Below, piece by piece: positions 17,468 through 25,368 of a stretch of DNA of 64,000 bases. Each line of letters starts with the position of its first letter. The stretch's first letter is position 1. The notes beneath the pieces were generated by a model. It saw only the letters and a list, made by a program, of their open reading frames with translations. It was not told the origin of the DNA and made no database searches. The position numbers were made by a program, and so were the translations under genes. The DNA comes from Salegentibacter sp. (GTDB lineage Bacteria > Bacteroidota > Bacteroidia > Flavobacteriales > Flavobacteriaceae): the NCBI GenBank assembly GCA_017795085.1, contig CP051246.1, positions 4,404,514 to 4,468,513 of the forward strand. The letters run 5' to 3'.

Positions 17468-18832
17468 TTACCCAAATAAATGGCTTACTACATCTTCTAT
17501 TTTTGCAACTTTTATTATACTGATTTGAAAATCCTGGGCCGGAATTTTACTTTGCTTGGCGATCATAATTTGGGCAAAGCCCAGTTTTTCAGCTTCCAAA
17601 ATGCGTTGTTCTATTTTTGGCACCGGCCTTATTTCCCCGGCCAGGCCAACTTCAGCGGCAAAACAGGTATCTTTTTCTACGGGAATATCTTCATTGGAAG
17701 ATAAAATAGCGGCTACTACGGCCAAATCTATTGCGGGATCGTCTACGCTGATGCCTCCGGTGATATTTAGAAAAACATCTTTGGCGCCCAATCTAAAGCC
17801 GGCGCGTTTTTCGAGTACCGCCAAAAGCATATTCAGGCGTTTTACATTATACCCGGTGGCTGAGCGTTGCGGAGTGCCGTAAACGGCGGTACTTACCAAA
17901 GCCTGGATCTCAATCATCAACGGACGCATACCTTCCAGGGTGGCCGAAATAGCCGTTCCGCTAAGGTCTTCGTCATTTTTGGAAATCAGGATTTCAGAAG
18001 GATTGCTCACTTCCCGTAGTCCGCTGCCCTGCATTTCATAGATCCCGAGTTCGTGGGTGGAGCCAAAGCGATTTTTATGAGCGCGTAAAATACGGTACAC
18101 ATGGTTGCGATCACCTTCAAATTGCAGCACGGTATCTACCATATGCTCCAATACTTTTGGCCCCGCAATACTGCCTTCCTTGGTGATATGACCAATCAAT
18201 ATAACCGGGGTATCGGTTTCTTTGGCAAATTTTATCAGTTCGGCGGTACATTCCCGAATTTGGGAAATGCTGCCTGGTGAACTTTCAATGTAGTCACTGT
18301 GCAGGGTTTGGATAGAATCGATGATCACTACCTGTGGCTCCACGCTTTCAATATGCCTGAAAATATTCTGAGTCTTGGTTTCGGTAAGAATATAGCAATT
18401 GGCGGGGTGGGGATTGATGCGCTCTGCCCGCATTTTAATTTGTTGCTGACTTTCCTCTCCAGAAACATACAGCACTTTATAATTTAGCTGTAGGGAGATT
18501 TGTAACAAAAGCGTACTCTTTCCAATTCCGGGCTCTCCCCCCAGTAGGGTTAATGAGCCAGGTACTAGGCCACCGCCCAAAACCCGGTCTAACTCGGCAT
18601 TTGAAGTTTGCCAGCGGTTTTGAGGTGTGGTTTCAATTTCATTTAAAAGTAAGGCTTTGGTGGCGCGTTTTGATTCTTTTTTAGCGGGCGATTTCCAGTC
18701 TTTAGGATCGGGTTTTTGTACCATCTCTTCAATAATGGTGTTCCATTCGCCACAGGCGGTACATTTGCCCTGCCATTTTGAATATTGGCTGCCACAGTTT
18801 TGACAGTAAAAGGTGGTTTTAACTTTGGCCAT
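17468..18832 (-). CDS. radA: DNA repair protein RadA
   Basis: 454 residues, full length. RecA-like ATPase that helps branch migration and processing of recombination intermediates. N-terminal zinc finger with Cys10, Cys13, Cys24 and Cys27 (FYCQNCGSQ and KCTACGEW); Walker A GGEPGIGKST near residue 97; Walker B VVIIDSIQT; the RadA signature KNRFGST near 252; and a C-terminal Lon-like domain with GISVDDPAIDLAVVAAI. It is monocistronic, with a -7 box on this strand at 18852-18859. It marks the return to core genome after the accessory island. Confidence 0.97.
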   Translation of the reverse strand: MAKVKTTFYCQNCGSQYSKWQGKCTACGEWNTIIEEMVQKPDPKDWKSPAKKESKRATKALLLNEIETTPQNRWQTSNAELDRVLGGGLVPGSLTLLGGEPGIGKSTLLLQISLQLNYKVLYVSGEESQQQIKMRAERINPHPANCYILTETKTQNIFRHIESVEPQVVIIDSIQTLHSDYIESSPGSISQIRECTAELIKFAKETDTPVILIGHITKEGSIAGPKVLEHMVDTVLQFEGDRNHVYRILRAHKNRFGSTHELGIYEMQGSGLREVSNPSEILISKNDEDLSGTAISATLEGMRPLMIEIQALVSTAVYGTPQRSATGYNVKRLNMLLAVLEKRAGFRLGAKDVFLNITGGISVDDPAIDLAVVAAILSSNEDIPVEKDTCFAAEVGLAGEIRPVPKIEQRILEAEKLGFAQIMIAKQSKIPAQDFQISIIKVAKIEDVVSHLFG

Positions 18833-18851
18833 ACATCACTCGATTTCCTGT

Positions 18852-18859
18852 CAAAAATA
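18852..18859 (-). promoter_or_regulatory. -7 promoter box of radA
   Basis: Reads TATTTTTG on the minus strand, an exact match to TAnnTTTG, 19 bases before the radA start codon. The -33 element is not clear. Confidence 0.45.
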
Positions 18860-19005
18860 AGTGGATTTTAGGGTTTTTTAGTTTGTGATAGGTTTTAATT
18901 TCAAATTAGACCCTGAAATAAATTACCATTGATATATTTTTAAGTGCAATATTTAGACTTGTTTTCTATTATTTTAAAATTTTAGTTGAAACATACCTGG
19001 TCTGG

Positions 19006-19290
19006 ATGTTTATGCTTTCATTTTTTGCTCGTCCAAAAAACAAAACAAAAAAGGGCGTTCTATGTGGAGGTGTTTCCGAATTGCTACGCAATCGGAACCG
19101 CAAATCAGCAGCTAAATTTTCTCTAAGGTTTCAAAAATTATTAACGCTGCTGATTTGCTACACTCACAAACGGAATTTAAAACTCGAAAACGTCAAAATC
19201 CTACGCTAGATAATTTTTTATCACGGGTCTCAGGGTGACGGCAAAAAATAACGTCATTCCGAACTTGTTTCGAAATCTCACATGAATTAA
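19006..19290. repeat. repeat-rich non-coding segment (inverted repeats, REP-like hairpins)
   Basis: The gap between radA and the next gene (18833-19385) holds no convincing gene. It contains a 13-base perfect inverted repeat, GCAAATCAGCAGC at 19100-19112 and its complement at 19146-19158; a second imperfect one, TTCCGAATTGC/GCAATCGGAA, near 19074-19097; and further right TCAGGGTGAC and a hairpin around ATTCCGAACTTGTTTCG (19257-19275) of the REP-like type also seen near 38.9 kb. A 67-codon open frame through the segment has no protein-like features. It looks like decayed dispersed repeats. Confidence 0.6.
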
Positions 19291-19385
19291 ACCATTTTAA
19301 TCGTCAGTAGAAAAAAAATGAATCATTTACGTTAACTCCTGAAATAAATTAAGAGTGACGATAAAGAGAAACTTTTCTGAAAAAG

Positions 19386-20531
19386 TTAATACCCAAAATC
19401 CTGCTGGATTTTCTCGGCTTTTTCCAGCATATAGTCAATGTTTAAAAAAGCAATATTTTCCTTTCCATAGGCATTTCGGTAGGCTTTTATGGCCTGTTTC
19501 GGATTGTTGGTTTCCTCTTCATAACGCGCTTTAAAAAAGGTGGAAAGCATGGTTTCGGGATAATGTTCCGTGGCCAATTTAGCCAAGGCTTCATATTCTT
19601 CCCAACGCTTTGTTTTTTCAATAGCATTATAAACCGCCATAAAATCGTTTATCCTTATTTTTTTCTTTTCGCCAAAAAGCTTGTTGATTCGGGCGTATTT
19701 TTCAGTGAGATATTGAACTGATGAAATTGAATCCTGTAATAATATTTCATCATAATCTTTTTGTGAAATTGGTCCGTAAACCTTAAACATTTTATGTAGC
19801 GCTGCGGGGATGGCCCGGGCTGCCAGGGTGTAATGATTGGTGTCTTCAAAATTATCGAAATGGTAGATCAGGTTTTGATTTTCTATATTTTTGAGCTGTT
19901 CATCAAAAGCAAGAATATTGTTTTTTAGCTTAGGAATATCATCACTCCCGGTGGCCATATAATACCATTTTGGGCTTTCGGTGCGTTGTAATGCGCTTTG
20001 TATGCGATTGTTCATCTCGGGTGCAAAATCAGGACTAAGGTTGATATAAGCGTCAAATACAGGGGTGGGTTTTAGCAAATAATAATTGATAAAATTTGCA
20101 GTAAAATTGTGACCGACTACAATTCTAAAATCTGAAATTCGGTAGTTGTTATCTATAAAATGCAGTAGTTCCATCCCCAGAAATTCAAAAAATGCCGCAC
20201 CATCACCTGCGGGCAGAAAATTGTTTTCATCGTAATAGCCATCGTATTTACGGCTGCCATTTTGGTTAATGCCTACCACAATTATTTCTGGAGCGTCATC
20301 CCAATAAGAATAGAAATCAATATTCCCGGCAATGGGTTCAAAAAGATAATCGCCATCTAAAACCACCATAATGGGGTATTGGCGATCACTGTTTTTTTCA
20401 TAATTACGAGGCAGCTGAATTTTTATTTCACGTTCTTCACCCAGTTTTTCTGAAGAAAGGCTTTTGTATATGGTTTGCCCGGAACCCATGACAGGAAGTG
20501 CCAGTAGGAATAGTACTAATAAAAATTTCAT
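19386..20531 (-). CDS. secreted esterase-fold protein (enterochelin-esterase-like) with Asn in place of the nucleophile Ser
   Basis: 381 residues. Sec signal peptide (1-19, ending MGSGQ). Residues about 20-270 follow the putative esterase (esterase D) fold: IKIQLPRNYEKN, YPIMVVLDGDYLF, VVGINQNGSRKYDGYY and the final His in FEDTNHYTLAARAIP. At the nucleophile elbow, however, the sequence is VVGHNFTAN: Asn142 where active relatives have Ser in GHSxGG. The C-terminal part (about 290-381) is helical and TPR-like. It is probably a catalytically dead or repurposed esterase-like protein in the periplasm. Last gene of the panC-panD-flippase run on this strand, 37 bases after the flippase-like gene. 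Confidence 0.8.
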   Translation of the reverse strand: MKFLLVLFLLALPVMGSGQTIYKSLSSEKLGEEREIKIQLPRNYEKNSDRQYPIMVVLDGDYLFEPIAGNIDFYSYWDDAPEIIVVGINQNGSRKYDGYYDENNFLPAGDGAAFFEFLGMELLHFIDNNYRISDFRIVVGHNFTANFINYYLLKPTPVFDAYINLSPDFAPEMNNRIQSALQRTESPKWYYMATGSDDIPKLKNNILAFDEQLKNIENQNLIYHFDNFEDTNHYTLAARAIPAALHKMFKVYGPISQKDYDEILLQDSISSVQYLTEKYARINKLFGEKKKIRINDFMAVYNAIEKTKRWEEYEALAKLATEHYPETMLSTFFKARYEEETNNPKQAIKAYRNAYGKENIAFLNIDYMLEKAEKIQQDFGY

Positions 20532-20568
20532 TTTAGAGGTTATAGTTGGTTAACTTCCTCTAAGATAG

Positions 20569-21537
20569 TTATTTATTTGTTTGGTTGAAAACGGGAAGTA
20601 AAAGAAACGATAAAGTGCCAAAAATTAAGACAACCAGGGTTTGGGTCCCCCAGGTAAGCCAACCAAAAGCTTCTCCCGATTGTTTGCTAATGTCAAAAAG
20701 AACCAGGATGGCGCCAATGGCCACAGGGTAGACTCCTATTCCTCCATTGGTTGCCGAAATTGCCAGGGAGCCCACAACAAATGCAGCCATAAGCATTCCG
20801 AGCCTTGGTGGGGTCATTTCAGGGACAGCAAAAGAAATTACTATAAACATTGCCACGTACATAAGCCAAATGAAAAACGTATGGAAAATAAAAGCCCATT
20901 TTTGTTTCATTTTGAAAATACTGCGCATTCCTTCAATTAAACCGATGGCCATTTTTTTTATTTTCAGCAAAAAGGGATGAGAAGATTTTTTAAGAAAATA
21001 AAAAGCAATTAATCCCAAAACTATAAGTCCGACTAAAAAAAGCACAGTAATTAGCGGGTTGATTTCATTGGCATTGAAGTACGCTAAGAGAAGTTCGGTT
21101 TGCAGGATAAGGGCGAAGCCTATAATGCCAAGCATGATAATAAAATCAGCAATCCTTTCTGAGATTATGGTGCCAAAAGCTTTTTCAAAAGGAATGTTCT
21201 CGTAGGTACTAAGTGTGGCGGCACGCAAAACTTCTCCCGATCGGGGGATTCCGAAGTTTGCCAAATAACCGGCCATCACGGCCATAAAGGAATTGGCAAA
21301 CCTGGGCTTGAATCCTAAAGGTTCTAACATAAACTTCCATCGGTAAGCGCGAGAAAGATGTGCAAGTGTTCCAAAAATTAGCGAAAGCAATAGCCAAACG
21401 GGATTAGCGGTTAAAATATTGTTTAATAATTCACGGCGTTCTTCGGGACTGGCGCTTTGTATGGAATACCAAATAAAAATAAACCCCAGCAAGAGTGGGA
21501 GTATTATTTTTAATATTTTGGCAACTTTTTTATTCAA
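20569..21537 (-). CDS. flippase-like membrane protein (UPF0104/LPG synthase TM region family)
   Basis: 322 residues with about eight transmembrane helices. It matches the lysylphosphatidylglycerol synthase transmembrane region family (PF03706), which includes proteins thought to flip lipids and, in other bacteria, dolichol-mannosyl-like or aminoacylated lipids. Visible landmarks: LSRAYRWKFMLEPLG after the second helix, GEVLRAATLSTYENIPFEKAFGTIISERIAD, and the C-terminal ATNGGIGVYPVAIGAIL. There is no aminoacyl transferase domain, so it is not a complete MprF. It begins 3 bases after panD and probably shares its transcript; that arrangement is common in Flavobacteriia. Confidence 0.85.
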   Translation of the reverse strand: MNKKVAKILKIILPLLLGFIFIWYSIQSASPEERRELLNNILTANPVWLLLSLIFGTLAHLSRAYRWKFMLEPLGFKPRFANSFMAVMAGYLANFGIPRSGEVLRAATLSTYENIPFEKAFGTIISERIADFIIMLGIIGFALILQTELLLAYFNANEINPLITVLFLVGLIVLGLIAFYFLKKSSHPFLLKIKKMAIGLIEGMRSIFKMKQKWAFIFHTFFIWLMYVAMFIVISFAVPEMTPPRLGMLMAAFVVGSLAISATNGGIGVYPVAIGAILVLFDISKQSGEAFGWLTWGTQTLVVLIFGTLSFLLLPVFNQTNK

Positions 21538-21540
21538 AAA

Positions 21541-21891
21541 TTATGTGAGCAAATTGGTTTCTTCATTAGGAAAAACCAGGGAAGGTTTAAAGACTTTTGC
21601 TTCTTCAAGCTCTAGAATTCCGTATGCAATTATTATTAAAACATCGCCTTTCGCCACTCTGCGAGCTGCAGCCCCATTCAGGGTGATTTCACCTGAGTTT
21701 CTTGGGCCGGGAATTACATAGGTTTCCAGGCGTTCGCCATTATTGTTGTTTACAATCTGTACTTTTTCACCTTCAATAATATTGGCGGCATCCATAAGAT
21801 CTTCATCTATGGTTACACTGCCAATGTAATTGAGGTCGGCGCCGGTTACTTTTACGCGATGAATTTTAGATTTTACTACGTGTACCTGCAT
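21541..21891 (-). CDS. panD: aspartate 1-decarboxylase
   Basis: 116 residues. Pyruvoyl enzyme that makes beta-alanine from aspartate for pantothenate and coenzyme A. The self-cleavage site Gly-Ser lies in [13 protein letters not shown] at about residues 24-25, which creates the pyruvoyl group on the Ser. Other family features are present: [10 protein letters not shown] at the front, [24 protein letters not shown] and a [22 protein letters not shown] segment. It follows panC by 9 bases on the same strand, so panC-panD form the expected pantothenate operon. Length is normal. Confidence 0.97.
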   Translation of the reverse strand: MQVHVVKSKIHRVKVTGADLNYIGSVTIDEDLMDAANIIEGEKVQIVNNNNGERLETYVIPGPRNSGEITLNGAAARRVAKGDVLIIIAYGILELEEAKVFKPSLVFPNEETNLLT

Positions 21892-21900
21892 AAGGCAAAG

Positions 21901-22752
21901 TTAATTATTGAGGGCCATATTATCAATTAAGCGTACATCACCTGCATAAGCTGCAACAAATGCGCGATATTTATGACCTTTTTCCTTTTTATTAATTTTT
22001 TTTAAGGTTTGGATGTCGGCAATTTCAAAATATTCCAATTTTAAAAAAGAACATTTTTTAAATTCTTTTTCTACCCAACTGTTGATAGAAGCTGCACTTT
22101 TTATGCCAAACAGCCGCTTCACTTTAAGAAGAGTTTCATAGATAAAAGCTGCTTTTTCACGTTCTTCTGTACTAAGTCGTTCGTTTCGGGAACTCCTTGC
22201 AAGTCCGTTTTCTTCCCTTAAGATCGGGCAGCCTACAATTTCTACAGGTAGTCCGGCTTTTTGAGTGAGTTTCCTGATAATTTGCAATTGTTGAAAATCT
22301 TTTTCGCCAAAAAATGCCCTATCGGGTTTTACGGCTTCAAAAAGCAATTTTACCACGGTGCCCACCCCGTCAAAATGTCCGGTTCGATATTTTCCTTCCA
22401 TTACTTTTTCCAAGCCTTCAAAATCAAATTGTTCCGAAGCGATTTTGTCGCCGTATAATTCTTCGGGATTTGGCGCAAAAATAATGAGTTCTTTTTGGCT
22501 GTCTTTAAGAAGTTTTAAATCGTTTTCCAGGCTGCGAGGGTATTTCTTTAAATCTTCAGGATTGTCAAACTGTGTGGGGTTGACAAAGATGCTAACCACC
22601 ACTTCATCGCAATCCTTTTCAGCATTTTCAACCAAAGAGATATGGCCTTTGTGCAAGGCCCCCATAGTAGGAACCAAGCCCAGGCTCTTTCCTTTTGATT
22701 TTATAGCTCTTACCGCTTTTTGAAGCGTGGCCTTTTCCTTAAAAACCTGCAT
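21901..22752 (-). CDS. panC: pantothenate synthetase
   Basis: 283 residues. ATP-dependent condensation of pantoate and beta-alanine. The nucleotide-binding HIGH-type motif appears as PTMGALHKGHISLV near residue 29-42, followed by VVSIFVNPTQFDNPEDLKKYPR and the C-terminal-domain signatures FFGEKDFQQLQIIRK and LARSSRNERLS near residue 185-195. First gene of the minus-strand run panC-panD-flippase-esterase. The 110-base gap to the divergent GT5 gene must hold both promoters; a -7 box for the plus-strand gene is at 22815. Confidence 0.97.
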   Translation of the reverse strand: MQVFKEKATLQKAVRAIKSKGKSLGLVPTMGALHKGHISLVENAEKDCDEVVVSIFVNPTQFDNPEDLKKYPRSLENDLKLLKDSQKELIIFAPNPEELYGDKIASEQFDFEGLEKVMEGKYRTGHFDGVGTVVKLLFEAVKPDRAFFGEKDFQQLQIIRKLTQKAGLPVEIVGCPILREENGLARSSRNERLSTEEREKAAFIYETLLKVKRLFGIKSAASINSWVEKEFKKCSFLKLEYFEIADIQTLKKINKKEKGHKYRAFVAAYAGDVRLIDNMALNN

Positions 22753-22814
22753 CTTATTAAAAAATTAACAGCGTGCAAACTTAATATATTAAAGCCAATC
22801 TGCATAAATTTTTG

Positions 22815-22822
22815 TAATTTTG
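22815..22822 (+). promoter_or_regulatory. -7 promoter box of the GT5 gene
   Basis: TAATTTTG, an exact match to TAnnTTTG, 41 bases before the ATG at 22863. The -33 region is not clear. Confidence 0.45.
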
Positions 22823-22862
22823 CATGTTTTTTGTTCGCAATCGCATTTAAAGCAATGATTTT

Positions 22863-23672
22863 ATGAAAGATAAGAGGATATTGTACGTCTCATCTGAAGT
22901 TATACCTTACCTACCAGAAACCGAAATATCATCCACGTCTTTTGAAGCCGCAAAAATGGTAAATAACCTTGGGGGACAAATTCGAATTTTTATGCCCCGA
23001 TTTGGGAATATTAATGAGCGCCGCCATCAACTGCATGAGGTGATTAGGCTTTCGGGGATGAATTTGGTAATTAACGATTTAGATATGCCGCTTATTATTA
23101 AAGTGGCTTCTATCCCTAAAGAGCGAATGCAGGTGTACTTTATCGATAATGAAGATTATTTTAAGCGAAAGGCAACTCTTTCTGATGAAGATGGGAATTT
23201 GTTTGAAGATAACGACGAACGCGCCATCTTTTTTGCTAAAGGGGTTATTGAAACCGTTAAAAAACTAAACTGGTCTCCAGATATTATTCACGTACATGGT
23301 TGGTTGGCTTCCCTGCTTCCACTGTATTTAAGACGCTATTATGGAAATGAACCTTTGTTTAACCAGTCAAAAATTGTGACCTCGGTGTACAATCAAAGTT
23401 TTGATGATACGTTAGATGAAAATATGCAGGAGAAAGTGCTTTTTGACGGAATGGAAGATATAGATGTAAAACACCTTGAAGATCCAACCTTTGTAAACCT
23501 GATGAAAACTGCAGCCGATCATTCGGATGCTTTAATTCAGGGAAGTGAAGAGATTCCCGAAGAACTTTCCGATTATATAAATAAACTTAAAAAACCGATG
23601 CTTCCTTATAAAAACCGTGAGGAATTCTCCTCGGCCTATCAGGAGTTTTATACTAGTGAAGTTTTAAAGTAA
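22863..23672 (+). CDS. single-domain GT5 (glycogen synthase N-terminal) protein
   Basis: 269 residues. The whole protein corresponds to the N-terminal catalytic domain of glycogen/starch synthases (GT5): KRILYVSSEVIPYLPETEISS at the start, GGQIRIFMPRFGNINERRHQLHEVIR, the marker IIHVHGWLASLLPLYLRR near residue 140-160 and IVTSVYNQSFD. The second Rossmann domain that supplies most of the ADP-glucose site is absent, and the Lys in the usual KxGGL motif is replaced by the ETEISS segment. Flavobacteria conserve this short form next to panC and DUF4270. It is therefore unlikely to polymerise glucose; a regulatory or different glycosyl transfer role is inferred only. Confidence 0.8.
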   Translation: MKDKRILYVSSEVIPYLPETEISSTSFEAAKMVNNLGGQIRIFMPRFGNINERRHQLHEVIRLSGMNLVINDLDMPLIIKVASIPKERMQVYFIDNEDYFKRKATLSDEDGNLFEDNDERAIFFAKGVIETVKKLNWSPDIIHVHGWLASLLPLYLRRYYGNEPLFNQSKIVTSVYNQSFDDTLDENMQEKVLFDGMEDIDVKHLEDPTFVNLMKTAADHSDALIQGSEEIPEELSDYINKLKKPMLPYKNREEFSSAYQEFYTSEVLK

Positions 23673-23687
23673 TAGAATTTATACCGA

Positions 23688-25289
23688 ATGATATTTAAAA
23701 AAATGACGTTGAAAATTACAACTCTTGTGGTTGTAAGTTTTTCTTTTTTGGCTTGTGATGACGATTTTAGTACCGTTGGAGGTGAAGTGATAGAGAATCC
23801 ATCTGACTTAAATGTAGAGGAATTTGAGGTGCAGGCCTATAACAAGAAGATAAATGGGGTGCAAACCAATAATCTTACCGATTATTTGTTAGGGGTATAT
23901 AATGACCCGGTGTATGGTCAAACCAATGCCAGTATTCTCACTCAACTTTCGCTCTCAACCGCCAACCCCACTTTTGGAGATGAGGTTAGTTTAGATAGTG
24001 TAGTGCTTACCGTACCTTATTATAGTACTGAAGAAGAGGTGGATGAGCAGGGAAATACAACGTATAACCTTGATTCTATTATTGGAAATGAGCCTTTTAA
24101 AATTTCTATTCAGGAATCAGGGTATTTTCTTAGGGATTATGATCCGGAAAGCAATTTTCAGGATCGCCAAAAATATTATTCAAATCAGGCTGATGACTTT
24201 GAGCAAAACCTGCTTGGCGAAGTGATTTATGAAAACGAGAACTTCCTCCCTTCAGCGGCGAGCGTAGTTACTTACGAAGAGAATACAGAAGGTGAGCTGG
24301 ATACTATAACATCAGGCCCGGCCTTAAGACTTAAATTGCCGGTAGCGTATTTTCAGGAAAAAATTATAGATCGTGAAGGTTCTTCAGAATTGAATAACAA
24401 TAATAATTTTAGAAATTATTTACGCGGATTATACATTAAGGCTGAACCTGTAAATAATAACGGTAGTCTCTTATTGTTTGATTTGCTTGAAGAGGGGGAT
24501 ATTAAATTGTTTTATACTACTGAAGAAGAGGGGAGCAATAATGATGAGGAGACCGTAACTCGGCAAAATAGCTATGCACTTTCGTTAGGCCCGGCGGCAG
24601 TAAATGTGTATCACAACAATTATCCGCAAGATATTGCTGCTGAAGTAGAAACTTCGGGAGAAGATGATGGCGTTTTAGGTGCAGAGCGTTTGTTTTTAAA
24701 AGGAATGGGCGGTAGTATGGCGGTTATTAAACTTTTTGAAGAAGGAGATGTTGAAATGCTACGCCAGGAAAATTTAATGATCAATGATGCCAGCCTCGAA
24801 TTGTATGTAGATAAAAATGAAATGGGGAATGCCGATGAGCCGGAACGTATCTATATTTACGATTTGGATAATAATCGAATTGTAGCCGATTACAGTTTTG
24901 CCAGCCAAATTGGGGAATTGCGAAACCAGCCCTGGAATTCTTTTACAAATTTTTCTTCACCTTTGGAGCGTGAGGAAGATGAAAGCGGTATAAAATATAC
25001 CCTAAGTCTGTCTCAGCATGTAGACGGAATTATTAACGGGGATAATGAAAATGTTCGGCTTGGCCTGGTGGTGGTCGATAATATTATAGAGGTGGTAAAC
25101 TGGCAGCAAAGTCAGCAAGGAAGCCAGATTACGGGGTATAAGAATTCGGCACTTCGCGAAACAGCGGGTGAGACAGTGCCTTCTCCTTCGGTAATTTCTC
25201 CGCAGGGAACTATTTTACATGGGAATTTGTCTGAAGATGAAGAGAAAAGGCTTAAACTTCGAGTGTATTTTACTAAAACCCGGGATTAA
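23688..25289 (+). CDS. DUF4270 lipoprotein
   Basis: 533 residues. Lipoprotein signal peptide with hydrophobic TTLVVVSFSFLAC (Cys about 23). The mature protein matches the DUF4270 family of Bacteroidota: the DFSTVGGEVIENP opening, LLGVYNDPVYGQTNASILTQL near residue 65-85, SLDSVVLTVPYY, GPALRLKLPVAYFQEKI, LRGLYIKAEPVNNNGSLL, and the end LRVYFTKTRD. The function of the family is unknown; it is an envelope protein. It starts 15 bases after the GT5 gene, so the two probably form an operon. An ATG five codons downstream (23703) is an alternative start. Confidence 0.9.
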   Translation: MIFKKMTLKITTLVVVSFSFLACDDDFSTVGGEVIENPSDLNVEEFEVQAYNKKINGVQTNNLTDYLLGVYNDPVYGQTNASILTQLSLSTANPTFGDEVSLDSVVLTVPYYSTEEEVDEQGNTTYNLDSIIGNEPFKISIQESGYFLRDYDPESNFQDRQKYYSNQADDFEQNLLGEVIYENENFLPSAASVVTYEENTEGELDTITSGPALRLKLPVAYFQEKIIDREGSSELNNNNNFRNYLRGLYIKAEPVNNNGSLLLFDLLEEGDIKLFYTTEEEGSNNDEETVTRQNSYALSLGPAAVNVYHNNYPQDIAAEVETSGEDDGVLGAERLFLKGMGGSMAVIKLFEEGDVEMLRQENLMINDASLELYVDKNEMGNADEPERIYIYDLDNNRIVADYSFASQIGELRNQPWNSFTNFSSPLEREEDESGIKYTLSLSQHVDGIINGDNENVRLGLVVVDNIIEVVNWQQSQQGSQITGYKNSALRETAGETVPSPSVISPQGTILHGNLSEDEEKRLKLRVYFTKTRD

Positions 25290-25368
25290 GTGAATAAAAA
25301 ATCCGGATAATCCCTGGTTATATTATGTTTATTGTGAGTGAATAATTTATTAACCAAATAACTAACTT

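Noticed and set aside
19006-19209. 67-codon open frame on the plus strand
   Set aside because: Runs through inverted repeats and has no protein-like character; treated as repeat DNA.
22358-22723. 121-codon open frame on the plus strand
   Set aside because: Antisense shadow of panC.
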